This document shows, piece by piece, positions 1-9,190 of a stretch of DNA of 62,928 bases (positions are counted from its first letter, which is position 1; the number at the start of each line of letters is the position of its first letter). The notes beneath the pieces are model-generated. The model was not told the DNA's origin, ran no database searches, and saw nothing but the letters and a program-made list of their open reading frames with translations. The DNA is from Myxococcales bacterium (lineage in GTDB: Bacteria; Myxococcota_A; Polyangia; Polyangiales; Polyangiaceae), in contig CANJCO010000026.1 in assembly GCA_947473045.1 (NCBI GenBank), forward strand, positions 1 to 62,928, read 5' to 3'. A program made the position numbers and the translations under genes.

Positions 1-84
1 GCGAACGCGGGTGCGCTTCACTTCGAGCGACAGGTCATTCGTGTTCGTGTCGACGACGTTCGTGGTGACGGTCTGCTTCTTCAT
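1..84 (-). CDS. partial class I lanthipeptide precursor (leader only)
   Basis: A short reading frame runs off the left edge, so only the first 28 codons are present. The start ATG (complement of 82-84) has a good ribosome binding site (AGGAG, then CCCACC). The visible peptide begins MKKQTVTTNVV and continues through TNTNDLSLEVKRTRVR, a hydrophilic, Lys/Arg/Asn-rich leader without a signal peptide. An LSL-type motif followed by basic residues is what LanB-modified leaders commonly look like. It lies divergently next to a full-length LanB gene and near a C39-peptidase exporter, and a sigma-54-like site sits upstream. The core peptide (Ser/Thr/Cys region) is outside the window, so the class is inferred from leader and context. 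Confidence 0.6.
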   Translation of the reverse strand, partial: MKKQTVTTNVVDTNTNDLSLEVKRTRVR

Positions 85-172
85 GGTGGGCTCCTGCGGG
101 TGGCTTGGCTGCGGCGACGAGCGCCGCGAAACTTGTCGGGAGCGAATCGCCGCTCCGTTGAGACTTCACATA

Positions 173-188
173 AGCAGACGGCGTGCCA
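173..188 (-). promoter_or_regulatory. sigma-54 (-24/-12) promoter of the precursor peptide gene
   Basis: On the minus strand the site reads TGGCACG, four bases, then CTGCT. The consensus is TGGCACG-N4-TTGCW, so the -24 block is perfect and the GG-to-GC spacing is exact. Transcription would start near position 162, giving a leader of about 78 nt before the precursor ATG. The rest of 85-370, between the divergent precursor and lanB genes, includes a short AT-rich patch near 203-222 but no convincing sigma-70 promoter for lanB. No enhancer-binding protein gene lies in the window. Confidence 0.6.
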
Positions 189-370
189 AGCGATGCGCTG
201 CCTTAATTCAATTACTTACGCTCGTTCGACCGCCTGCGCGCACCTGCGGTCCATTCCGCTGTGGACTGGACGTCCAAGTGTGAACGCGGCGTCCACGATT
301 GCGCTGCCTGCGGTTCGAGGGCGGCGCCATCGCAGCCCGGCCCGCGCCTCGCATGCTAACGGTCAGAAAA

Positions 371-3277
371 ATGAAGTCGGCCGATTTCTTCGTCGTTCGC
401 TCGCCGCTACTGCCCGCATCGCACCCTTTGGGAAAGGCGACGATCGAGTCGGCGCCCGAGATCCGCGAGGCCATCGAGTTGGCCAGCCCATCGCTCGCAG
501 CGGCGCTCGCCGGCCCAGGCGACGCGAGGGTGAGCCCGATCCCCGCGCTGAATCGTTACCTCGAGCGCGCACGCGGTCGATCGACGCCGTTTTCACTGCT
601 CGCCGGCTACTCCGTGGGCGACGCCACGCGGACGGCGGGCAGCGTCAGCGCGGTCGAATTCGCGCCGCGCGGCCAGTATCGCCGGGTCGTGCGCCTCGAC
701 ATCGACGTGGTCACGCGCATGGTCCGCGAGCGGGCACTGCTCGATGTGCGGCAGGGAAAATGGATGGCGCGCAGAGATCTCGTGCGCTTGCCCGACACGG
801 TGCGTTCGGCCGTGCGCGACGCGAGCGGCGATGCGGTCGCGCACACCGACGTGACACGCTCCAAGGCGCTCAGCGACGCGCTGGCCGCGGCCGACGAGCC
901 CATCGCGTTCGACGCGCTCGTGGCCGCGATCGCCGGCAGCCGCGAGACCGCGAAGGTCGAGGCTTTCGTGCGAAGCCTCATCGAGCGTGACCTCATCGTG
1001 CCTGCGCTGCTGCCGCCGGTGCTCGTCGAGGACGAGCTCTCCAACCTGGAGGCCGCAGGCCTTGGAGAAGCGGCCGCGCGGGCGCGCGCTGTGCGCGACG
1101 AGCCGCTCGGAAGATCGATCGCGACAGAAATGGCCGCCTTGCAGCCCGACATCGCGACCGCGTCGCTCATCTTCGACGTCATCAAGCCGACCGCAAGCGC
1201 AACGCTCGGAGCCGACGCGCTGACTGCCTTCGACGACCTGCTCCCCGTGCTCCCGCGCATCGCCAGCCGCGGCACCGATGAGCGTCTCTCCGCGTTCGAA
1301 CAGGCTTTCGGTGAGCGATACGAAAACCGGGCCGTCCCGCTCCTCGAGGCGCTCGATCCGCAGCGGGGGCTTCGTTTCGGCTTCGATTCGCCGCGGGTGC
1401 CAAACGCGGCGCTCGCCGACTGGCGCGTGGGGCTCTTCGAGCGCGCATGCCGAAGCGGAGCGCGTGAGGTGATTCTCGGGGAGGCTGACATTCCGAAGCC
1501 TGCGCTCTGGAAGTACCCGGAGGCCTTCGCCGTGCACTTCGGCCTCGCCAAGGATCCGCTCGCGATCATCGCTCCGAGCATCGCGCCTGCGACGCTGTAT
1601 TTTGCGCGGGCGGCCGGAGCGTCGCTCGACATTCGCGATCGCGCGCGCGCATTTCTGGCCGCAGTCGCAGCCCGCGAGCCTGAAGTCGAGTTCGCCGACA
1701 TTTCGTACTTTGTCCCGGGTCGGTCCGCCGCATTTACGCAGTATCCCCTGCTGCACGCGCGCGAGATTGCGCTCTCGACCGCAGCGAATCCGGCCTACCT
1801 CGACGCGGCCGATCTGCTGCTCGTCGCCGGTCGGGACGGCATCGAGCTGCGCGTCCGGTCTACGGGAAAGCTCGTGCGCGTGCGGCCCAGCGGCGCCGCC
1901 AATGCCGACCGCAGCGACACGACCGACCTCTACCGCTTTTTGAACGCGCTCGCGCGGCGCGAAGGAGGCGCCGCGTGGAGCTGGGGCGCGCTTTCCTCCG
2001 CGACGCACCATCCGCGCGTGCGGTATGGCGCGCATGTGCTCGCGCCGGAGCAGTGGCGAATCACGGAAGCCGAGAACGCTGGCCTTAAAGCCGCAAAGAC
2101 CGCCGCAGCGCGGTGGGACGCAGCGCAGCAGCTACGCGAGGCCCGCAACCTTCCACGTTTTCTGCGGGCGCTCGAAGGCATGGACCTCGCCCTGCCCGTC
2201 GATCTCGACGACCGCGCGAGCGTGGAGGCCTGGCTCGACGTGGCGAAGGGCGAGCTGCGGCTGTCGGAGGCGTTCCCGATCGACCGCTCCGTCGTCACGG
2301 GGCCCGAAGGCACGTTTCATCACGAGTTCGTGCTCCCGTTTTTCGGTCCGGTCGGCCCGAAGTCTGAGGCGCGCCGCCAGTTTTTGCCCGTCGACGTCAC
2401 GTTCGACAAGCGTATCCCGGGCGATGGCGCGCTCTTTCTGCGCTTCTCGGGCGACAGCGATGAGCTCCTGCCGCTGCTTCGCGAACTGGTCGAAGAGGTC
2501 GTTCGCCCGAGGCTCGCTTCCGGCGAGCTCAGTCACTGGTTCTTCCTGCCCTACTCCGATCCCGAGCCCCACGTGCGCCTTCGACTCTTTGGCGATCCCG
2601 AAGCCCTTTGGGACGGCCGAATCGTCAGCGAAGTGCACGCGCTGCTCTCACCCCTCGTCGAAGCGCGCACGGTGCGAGAGGTCTCGCTCGAGACCTACGA
2701 TCGGGAGAGCTACCGCTACGGCGGCGCGGCCGCGATGGATGTCGCCGAACAGGTATTTTACCGCTCGAGCGAGCTCGCGCTCTTGTCGCTCGAGCAGCAC
2801 AACTTCGACGTCGACGAAGGCGCTCCCGGAGATGCGATCGTGCCGCTCGTGGCGACGCTGCGCGCCCTGCTCGATGCGAGCGGGCTCGATATCGAGACGC
2901 GGGTCGCGATCGCGCGCGAGACCGCCGAAGGCTACCTTCGCGGAGCGGCCGACGCGGGCGTGCCGCGCGATCTTGCGGCGAAGCTGTTCCGCGAAAAGCG
3001 GACCGAGCTGCTGTCTGCTGCGGCCTCCGACAGTGAGTCCGTCGACGCGCACGTCGGGCCGCTGCGCGAGGCGCTCGCCGAGCTGCACCACGCGCATGAG
3101 CGAGGGCACGCCGCCCGCCCCCTGCGCAGCGTCATGAGCGATTTTCTGCACGTGCACGCGGTGCGTTTGCTCACCACATGGAGCAGCTGTCCGCAGCTCG
3201 AGACGGCCGCGTACCACGTGCTGCGCAAGGTGCTCGAAACCGAGCTCGCGCAGGCCCGAAGGCCCGAAAAAGGCTGA
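371..3277 (+). CDS. lantibiotic dehydratase, full-length LanB
   Basis: About 968 residues. LanB enzymes use glutamyl-tRNA to glutamylate Ser/Thr of a precursor peptide, then eliminate glutamate to give dehydroalanine/dehydrobutyrine. The N-terminal three quarters matches the glutamylation domain (start FFVVRSPLLP). The last ~270 residues match the SpaB-C elimination domain: LFLRFSGDSDELLPLL, then SHWFFLPYSDPEPHVRLRLF and ETYDRESYRYGG. Both domains are in one chain, as in true class I lanthipeptide LanB. In-frame starts exist at 299 and 353; 371 is chosen because the family homology begins there. It is divergent from the precursor gene and ends 8 bp from the convergent ABC transporter gene. 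No LanC cyclase is in the window; it may lie beyond the left edge. Confidence 0.9.
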   Translation: MKSADFFVVRSPLLPASHPLGKATIESAPEIREAIELASPSLAAALAGPGDARVSPIPALNRYLERARGRSTPFSLLAGYSVGDATRTAGSVSAVEFAPRGQYRRVVRLDIDVVTRMVRERALLDVRQGKWMARRDLVRLPDTVRSAVRDASGDAVAHTDVTRSKALSDALAAADEPIAFDALVAAIAGSRETAKVEAFVRSLIERDLIVPALLPPVLVEDELSNLEAAGLGEAAARARAVRDEPLGRSIATEMAALQPDIATASLIFDVIKPTASATLGADALTAFDDLLPVLPRIASRGTDERLSAFEQAFGERYENRAVPLLEALDPQRGLRFGFDSPRVPNAALADWRVGLFERACRSGAREVILGEADIPKPALWKYPEAFAVHFGLAKDPLAIIAPSIAPATLYFARAAGASLDIRDRARAFLAAVAAREPEVEFADISYFVPGRSAAFTQYPLLHAREIALSTAANPAYLDAADLLLVAGRDGIELRVRSTGKLVRVRPSGAANADRSDTTDLYRFLNALARREGGAAWSWGALSSATHHPRVRYGAHVLAPEQWRITEAENAGLKAAKTAAARWDAAQQLREARNLPRFLRALEGMDLALPVDLDDRASVEAWLDVAKGELRLSEAFPIDRSVVTGPEGTFHHEFVLPFFGPVGPKSEARRQFLPVDVTFDKRIPGDGALFLRFSGDSDELLPLLRELVEEVVRPRLASGELSHWFFLPYSDPEPHVRLRLFGDPEALWDGRIVSEVHALLSPLVEARTVREVSLETYDRESYRYGGAAAMDVAEQVFYRSSELALLSLEQHNFDVDEGAPGDAIVPLVATLRALLDASGLDIETRVAIARETAEGYLRGAADAGVPRDLAAKLFREKRTELLSAAASDSESVDAHVGPLREALAELHHAHERGHAARPLRSVMSDFLHVHAVRLLTTWSSCPQLETAAYHVLRKVLETELAQARRPEKG

Positions 3278-3284
3278 TTTTGGC

Positions 3285-5366
3285 TCAGGTGTGGGCGATG
3301 ACCATCACGGTCTTACCGCGGCGACGAACGCACGCGAGCGCAGCCAGCAGGGTGTCGGGATCGAGGGCGCCAAAACTCTCGTCGAACAGAAGCAGGTCGG
3401 CCTGCTGGAGCAGCGCGCGGGCGATGAACAGGCGACTCCGCTCGCCGTGCGACAGCTGCCACCCGTTGTCGCCGAGCAGCTGCGCGTAGCCTTGCGGCAT
3501 ACGGGCGATCAACCGATCGAGCCCCAGCTCCGCGCAGATGGCGCGGGCGTCGTCGGAGGCGAACTGCGCATCACCGAGGGGATCGAGATTAAACGCAAGC
3601 GAGCTTGAAAATACGTGATTTTCGTGAAATTGCGGCGCGGAGGCGACGCGCCTTCGCCACTCTTCTTCGGAGACCGAAAACGCGTCGGAACCTCCCACGA
3701 GAATTACCCCTCCGGTCGGACGGCGCTCACCGCCGAGGAGCTTGAAGAGCGTAGTCTTTCCGCCGCCGGAGGCCCCCGTCAGCAGCACGCGCTCGCCGCT
3801 GGCGACGCGCAGGTTGGCGCCGGCGAACACGGGCCGGCCGCCTGTCCGGTGCGCGAACGAAAGCGCCGAGACCGACAGCACCGTGGGCAATTTGCCCTCG
3901 TCCACATCCGCAGGCTCGGCGCGCGGCGGTCTCGGACGCGCTGCGCCCGCGTCGAGTAACGGGCGCACGCCGCGATAGGCAGCAAGCCAGGCTGCGGCGG
4001 GCTCGGCGGCCTGGAAAAGGCCTCCGAAGGCCCGAAATGCGGCCATCACGCCCAGGGCCGGCACGAGGAACGACGTGGTCGCGCCGCCCGAAACGAACGC
4101 GCCGAGCAGCACGCTCGCCGCTGCGAAGAGCCAGAGTCTGGGATAGCTGCTCGACGCCGACAGCGAGCGGTCAAGGCGCGCGCCAGACTCGGCGTACGCC
4201 GCGAGGCCAGGGTCTTCGTCGACATGACGGCGCGCGACGGGCTCCTGAACGGCGCGCGTGCGGTAGCCCAGAATCTTCTCGACGAGGTCGTCGGTGAGCT
4301 CGATGCGGCGCACGTAGCTGTCTGCGTAGTGCTGCACGAGCGATCGAATCATCCAAGCCGCCAACGCTACCGCGACGCCGAGGAGCGGAAGAAAGATCGA
4401 GGCGAGCGGCCCGTACCAAAAGAGCGTGGCCGCCAGCACCAACTGCCCGATCGGCAGCAGCGCCGCGACGAGCTGCGCGAGGTTGGTTTGTTCGATGACG
4501 GCAGCTTCGCTCACGCGCGCGACGATCGCTCCGAAGCCCTGACTTCTCACCGCTGCTTCTTCGATGGTGAACGTACCTTCGAGCATTCTGCGGCGAAGGC
4601 GCGCGCCCAGCGCGATCGAAAACGCGCCGAGCGCCCGCGTAGCGAGGTACTGCAAAGGCACGTCGGAAAACGACATGACCGCCCACGCGAGCACGCGGCC
4701 CGCGTCGACGCGCCCGTCGAGCGCCGCCGATCCGAGGGTCCACGTCGCGCCGAGGAGCGCGGCCCCCTGAATGGCGGTGACCACGCCGTAGCCCGCCAGC
4801 GCGCGACCGGCACCCATCTGAATCAGCTGCTGCGAGAGCGGGGTCGCTGCGTCGAGTTCATAACGAACGAGCACGACGGGGCGCGCGTCGAGCGAGCCGA
4901 CATCGAGGAGCGCCGAGAGCACGTCGTCGCCCCCGTCGAGTCCCGAAAAGATCGCGCGCTGTGCGTCCGTGGCGACCGACGCCTCGCGAACGTAGGCGTC
5001 GTAGAGATCAAGACGGCTAACCGCGAAATCGCTCTGCGGACCGAGCACCCGCGCGCGCGATCGCCCCTCACCGACGTAGGTCAGGACGCGCAGCGAATCG
5101 CCCGCATAAAAGAGCACGAGCGTCGGGCCTCGCGACTCGAGCAGACGGTCGAGAAACGCCGCCCGCGAAGGTCGCTCGACGCGCGCGTCGAACCCCATGA
5201 GGCGCGACGCGCGATGGAGCCAGTGGCCGATGAGACGGTCCTGGTCGGGGACGGGCGGCAGCTCGCCCCCGAGCGAAGGCAGACCGGCTCCCGAGAGCAG
5301 CCCCGCGACAGCCTCCCTGAGACGCGACAGCGGCCAAAACAGCGCTGCGTCCGGCGGGGCCGTCAT
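3285..5366 (-). CDS. ABC transporter (permease-ATPase fusion) with degenerate N-terminal domain
   Basis: About 693 residues, second ABC half-transporter of the peptide export operon. Residues 1 to ~190 form a domain without a catalytic Cys that resembles an inactive C39-like domain. A hydrophobic transmembrane region follows (for example GQLVLAATLFWYGPLASIFL). The ATPase has Walker A GASGGGKTTLFKLLGG, signature LSHGERSRLFIARALL, Walker B ADLLLFDESFGALD and an H-loop in VMVIAHT, where the protein stops. Most exporters continue for 20-40 residues after this His, so the C-terminus is unusually short. The start at 5366 overlaps the stop of the upstream transporter (ATGA), indicating translational coupling. 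With that protein it probably forms a heterodimer like the two-ABC NHLM-type bacteriocin exporters. Confidence 0.85.
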   Translation of the reverse strand: MTAPPDAALFWPLSRLREAVAGLLSGAGLPSLGGELPPVPDQDRLIGHWLHRASRLMGFDARVERPSRAAFLDRLLESRGPTLVLFYAGDSLRVLTYVGEGRSRARVLGPQSDFAVSRLDLYDAYVREASVATDAQRAIFSGLDGGDDVLSALLDVGSLDARPVVLVRYELDAATPLSQQLIQMGAGRALAGYGVVTAIQGAALLGATWTLGSAALDGRVDAGRVLAWAVMSFSDVPLQYLATRALGAFSIALGARLRRRMLEGTFTIEEAAVRSQGFGAIVARVSEAAVIEQTNLAQLVAALLPIGQLVLAATLFWYGPLASIFLPLLGVAVALAAWMIRSLVQHYADSYVRRIELTDDLVEKILGYRTRAVQEPVARRHVDEDPGLAAYAESGARLDRSLSASSSYPRLWLFAAASVLLGAFVSGGATTSFLVPALGVMAAFRAFGGLFQAAEPAAAWLAAYRGVRPLLDAGAARPRPPRAEPADVDEGKLPTVLSVSALSFAHRTGGRPVFAGANLRVASGERVLLTGASGGGKTTLFKLLGGERRPTGGVILVGGSDAFSVSEEEWRRRVASAPQFHENHVFSSSLAFNLDPLGDAQFASDDARAICAELGLDRLIARMPQGYAQLLGDNGWQLSHGERSRLFIARALLQQADLLLFDESFGALDPDTLLAALACVRRRGKTVMVIAHT

Positions 5367-7984
5367 GAGGCTTCCTCGCGGATCGCGCCTTCGCCTACGC
5401 GCACGACGCGCCACGCTTCCGGACTCCACGCCTCGGCGAGCACTTCACGCTCCGCGCGAAGCATCGAGGCATAGGCCGTATCGCGGGCGGCGAGCTCCGA
5501 CGGAGCTCCGTCTTCGACAACGGCGCCGTCGGCCACCACGAGCACGCGGTCGAACGCGAGAGACTCGGCGATGTCGTGACTGACGAAGAACAGCGTCGAG
5601 CGCTGCAAAGCGCCGCGAACGCGCGTGAGCATTTCGCTTCGCGCGGTGCGCTCGAGGCCACGAAAGGGCTCGTCGAGGATGGCGAGCCGCGTGGAGGCAC
5701 GAAGCAGCGCGCGTCCAACCCGCACGCGCTGCCCCTCGCCGCCCGAGACGAAAGCGCCCTCGGCGCCGAGGGGCGTGTCGAGCCCGCGCTCAACGCCAGC
5801 GAGCACCGACAGCAGGTCAGCCTCTTCGAGCACATCGAGCACCGCTCGCCGCTGGACACCTTTGGCCGCGTATTCGAAATTGGCGCCGAGCGACGCGTTC
5901 CACAGATGCACCGCGGGGTCGATCCACGCCGAGATTTCGCGCAGCTCCTCGATCAGCGACTCGTCGAGGACACACCCGTCGATGAGCACGCTGCCTGCCG
6001 CCGGTTGATGGAATCCGAGCAGCGCGCCCACAAGACTCGACTTGCCCGCGCCTGAACCGCCGACGATGGCGACGTGCTCGCCGGGCGCAAACGACAGGTC
6101 GATCCCCGTAAGGATCGTCTGACCGCCCGCGACGAGGGAGACGCCTCGCAGTGAAATCGCGACGCCCGCGCCACTTCGGGCGAGCCGCAGGCGCGGAGTT
6201 TGCGCGGGCGCCGCGTAGTGGGTGATTTCGAGGAGGCGACCGACGGCGTTTCGCTGGAGCGGCAGCGCCTGCGCGAGCGAGACGAGCGTGCGCACCGCCG
6301 CAGGAATTCGAAATGACCACAAAGCCAGCAAGACGAACGCGCGGGCGTCGCCGGCCGTGGCCAAATGCGCAAAAAAGAGCGCTGAAAGCACGCCTACGGA
6401 CACAGTGCCGAAGCCGGCTTCGAGCTGCGCGTCGGCCTCAACCTGCTGCGCTGCCGTGCCCCGCCACTGCTCGAGCTCGCGCATTTGTTCGTCACGCAGC
6501 GGGTCCTGAAACCCGTGAAGCCGCACCGGCCGAAGCCCCCGCAGGGCATCGAGCAACAGCACCAGCATTCGTGCCGCGTGAACCTGAAGCTTCGTGTCGA
6601 TGTCCTGCAACGTGCTCCGGAGCGCCAGCCACGGCGCCGTAAACAGAGCCGCGCCCGCGATCGCGATGACCGCGTAGCGCGGGTCGAGCCAGGCAATCGC
6701 CGCGAGCGTCACCAGCACGTCGGCGCCCGCGCGGCATGCGGCGACCACGGTCGAAACAACATGACCGGCGGCAGACAGGAGGTGCGCGCGATAGGCCAGG
6801 TCCGAGATTGGCCTGGAGCGCACGAACGCGTCGGACACCCGCGGCAGCGACCACAGGGTCGCGACGCGCATCTCGAGCTCGACGACCCTGCCGAGCTTGC
6901 GCGCCCCCCACGCAGAGAGCGCTTCGAGGGCGATCAGCGCGGCCAGCAGAGCGGCCACGCACGTCGCCGCAGTGAGGCGAAGTCCCCACGTGGTGAACAG
7001 CCGCGGCGCGTCGAGCGCGGCGCGGTAGACCAGCAATTCGGCGGTCGTCGCCACAGCGAGCGCGGCCGTCCCGAGGGCGAGCCACACGAGCAACCTTCGA
7101 CCGGAGGGACCCACGAGGCGAAGCACCTCGCGCCAGACGGAAGCGCTGCCGACGCGCTCGAGGCCTGCTTGCCGAACGGCGGCCTGCCGGCCCGCGATCG
7201 ACCCGCCCGATCCGGAATCGTCGCGCGGCTCAGGCGAGCCGAGGAGCACGGCTCCTTCGGTGAGCACGACGTCGCCGCGGCGGGTCACGCGACGGAGCGT
7301 CTCAGGGAGCAGCCCTTCCCGCGCTGCATTGAGCGCGCGCTCGAAGAGCGCGTCACGCCAGCGTTCGGGCTTCGATGCGACGCCGGCGGCCTTCGCGACG
7401 AGACGAAGCGCCGCGTCGACGGACCCGAACGCCTCGGGATCGAGCGCAGCCAGGGCCGGTGCTACCGCGGACTCGTACATCGAAGGCGAGAGCAGCGCCC
7501 GTGCCCTCAGGCGAAGCGCTTCCAGGAACGCGCTCGTTGCCATCCACGCTCGCCATGTGTCGACAGGCAGGGGCAACACGTGCACGTGAAGCTGCTCTTC
7601 GAGGCGGGCGCGAGCGAGCCACTGGCGGCCGCCGCGCGGGTCCATTACCTGCAGCCGACCTCCGAACACCCGCCAGAGGCAAACGTAGTGAACGGCGGCG
7701 GGACCCGCGACGTCCACGAGCGCGACCATCGGCATGCGCTCGCGGGCCGCGTCGAGGAACAGATCGACCGGAATCACGTGCTGGCAGACATCGACCCCGA
7801 GCCCGAGGCAGACGTCCTCGAGAGCGTCGATCGACGTGCCGTCGACGGAGGTCTGGCAGGCCTCGCGAAGCTTTTCGTAGCTGACATCGGCGCCCAGTCC
7901 GGCGAGCATGCACGACAGCGCCGCGACGCCGCAGTCCATCGACGAGATCTGCAGAACCTCGGGAGCCAGGAACGGGCGGGCCAA
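5363..7984 (-). CDS. C39-peptidase-containing ABC transporter (bacteriocin export and leader cleavage)
   Basis: 873 residues. The N-terminal C39 peptidase carries the expected residues: Gln12 and Cys18 (LQISSMDCGVAAL), His99 (AVHYVCLW) and Asp115 (VMDPRGG). Such proteins cut the leader off a peptide, usually after a double-Gly site, while exporting it. A long linker of about 170 residues separates the peptidase from the transmembrane region. The ATPase has Walker A GGSGAGKSSLVGALLG, signature VSGGEGQRVRVGRALLR, Walker B TRLAILDEPFRGLE and H-loop FFVSHDI. The stop overlaps the next ABC gene (ATGA) and the start lies 3 bp after the HlyD gene. The substrate is presumably the peptide made at the left edge; this is inferred from location. 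Confidence 0.9.
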   Translation of the reverse strand: MARPFLAPEVLQISSMDCGVAALSCMLAGLGADVSYEKLREACQTSVDGTSIDALEDVCLGLGVDVCQHVIPVDLFLDAARERMPMVALVDVAGPAAVHYVCLWRVFGGRLQVMDPRGGRQWLARARLEEQLHVHVLPLPVDTWRAWMATSAFLEALRLRARALLSPSMYESAVAPALAALDPEAFGSVDAALRLVAKAAGVASKPERWRDALFERALNAAREGLLPETLRRVTRRGDVVLTEGAVLLGSPEPRDDSGSGGSIAGRQAAVRQAGLERVGSASVWREVLRLVGPSGRRLLVWLALGTAALAVATTAELLVYRAALDAPRLFTTWGLRLTAATCVAALLAALIALEALSAWGARKLGRVVELEMRVATLWSLPRVSDAFVRSRPISDLAYRAHLLSAAGHVVSTVVAACRAGADVLVTLAAIAWLDPRYAVIAIAGAALFTAPWLALRSTLQDIDTKLQVHAARMLVLLLDALRGLRPVRLHGFQDPLRDEQMRELEQWRGTAAQQVEADAQLEAGFGTVSVGVLSALFFAHLATAGDARAFVLLALWSFRIPAAVRTLVSLAQALPLQRNAVGRLLEITHYAAPAQTPRLRLARSGAGVAISLRGVSLVAGGQTILTGIDLSFAPGEHVAIVGGSGAGKSSLVGALLGFHQPAAGSVLIDGCVLDESLIEELREISAWIDPAVHLWNASLGANFEYAAKGVQRRAVLDVLEEADLLSVLAGVERGLDTPLGAEGAFVSGGEGQRVRVGRALLRASTRLAILDEPFRGLERTARSEMLTRVRGALQRSTLFFVSHDIAESLAFDRVLVVADGAVVEDGAPSELAARDTAYASMLRAEREVLAEAWSPEAWRVVRVGEGAIREEAS

Positions 7985-7987
7985 CCC

Positions 7988-9190
7988 CTAGCTCCCTGCG
8001 TGAGGCGCGGGGGCCGCGAGCGGCTTCGCGGCGCCTGTCACATACTGGCCCGCCATTCGAAGCAGCAGCTGCAGCGGAGCTACGCGCTCGACCTCGACCT
8101 CTGCCTTGCCGGTCAGGCCGTGAACCGAGGGAATCGAGGCGTTCGGCGCTCCGAGGCGCAGTTCGACGCGCACGACGCCGTCGCGCGGCTCGGCTCCGAC
8201 GTGGTCGACCACGGCTGCGAGCGTGCCATATTGCGTCCAGGGAAAGTTGTCGATTCGAAGCACCGCCGGCTGACCAGGCCGCACACGACCGATGCTGTCT
8301 TCCGGGTTGAAATAGCCGACGACACGGAGCTCCGCGTCCGGGAGCACCACCGCCAGGCGTTGGCCTGGAACCACCGCCATGCCGCTCGTGCAGGCCACGA
8401 TATCGGCGAGCACGCCGCGGACCGTGGCGCGAACGACGCGTCGCTCGATTTCGTACTGCGCGGTACTCAGCTGCGCGCGATGAACTTCCGCAAGCGTCCG
8501 CGCGTCGCTGAGCTCTTTATCGAGTGACGCGAGCTGCGCATCGCGATCCCGAACCGTAGCGACGCTGCCGCTCGTGTCGAGGGCGGCCTGCGCCGACGTC
8601 GCCGAGGTCTGCGCGCGCTGCGACCGCGCATCGCTCCGGGCACGCATCACGTCGAGCCCGGTGGCGAGCGACGCGTCCTGCAAGCGCTGCAGCACATCGG
8701 CCTCGTCCGATTTCGACCGCGCTGAAGTCTCCTGAGCCGACACCTTGGCGCTCCCCGCCTGCGCCGTCTTTTGAGACAGATCGCGAATGGCATCGCGCGC
8801 GCGCTCTTCGGCACCGTGGCGCGCGGCCAGCCCGTCGACCGCGGCACTGTCGGCGGTCAGCTGGGCGACCAGCTCATCGCGACGACGCTCAAAGGGCTGC
8901 GTATCGAGATGTACGAGCACATCGCCGGGCTGTACGCGCTTCGAGAGCGCGAGATCACACGCCGCGACGACGCCGTCAACAGGCGCTTCGACAGGCATCG
9001 GGTAATGGTCGGCTTCGAGGCGCGCTTGCTGCGAGACGGCGTAAATCGAGACGCGGCCCGCCGTGAGCCATGCGGTCCACGCGCCAAGGAGCAGCAGTGC
9101 GGCCATGATCAGCCCGCTCTGGCGTCGAAGGCGCATGCCACGAAGGCTTCGGACGGTTCGCGAGAAAACCGCCGACGCTCCTTCGCTCAT
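7988..9190 (-). CDS. HlyD-family periplasmic adaptor (membrane fusion protein)
   Basis: About 400 residues. One N-terminal transmembrane helix (LIMAALLLLGAWTAWL) is followed by a lipoyl/biotinyl-like half (VEAPVDGVVAACDLALSKRV), a long Ala/Gln-rich coiled-coil hairpin, and the second lipoyl half plus beta-barrel (VVRATVRGVLADIVACTSG). It would link the ABC transporters in the inner membrane to an outer-membrane exit channel; no TolC-like gene is in the window. ATG 9190 is chosen because it overlaps the kinase stop codon (ATGA). Confidence 0.88.
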   Translation of the reverse strand: MSEGASAVFSRTVRSLRGMRLRRQSGLIMAALLLLGAWTAWLTAGRVSIYAVSQQARLEADHYPMPVEAPVDGVVAACDLALSKRVQPGDVLVHLDTQPFERRRDELVAQLTADSAAVDGLAARHGAEERARDAIRDLSQKTAQAGSAKVSAQETSARSKSDEADVLQRLQDASLATGLDVMRARSDARSQRAQTSATSAQAALDTSGSVATVRDRDAQLASLDKELSDARTLAEVHRAQLSTAQYEIERRVVRATVRGVLADIVACTSGMAVVPGQRLAVVLPDAELRVVGYFNPEDSIGRVRPGQPAVLRIDNFPWTQYGTLAAVVDHVGAEPRDGVVRVELRLGAPNASIPSVHGLTGKAEVEVERVAPLQLLLRMAGQYVTGAAKPLAAPAPHAGS

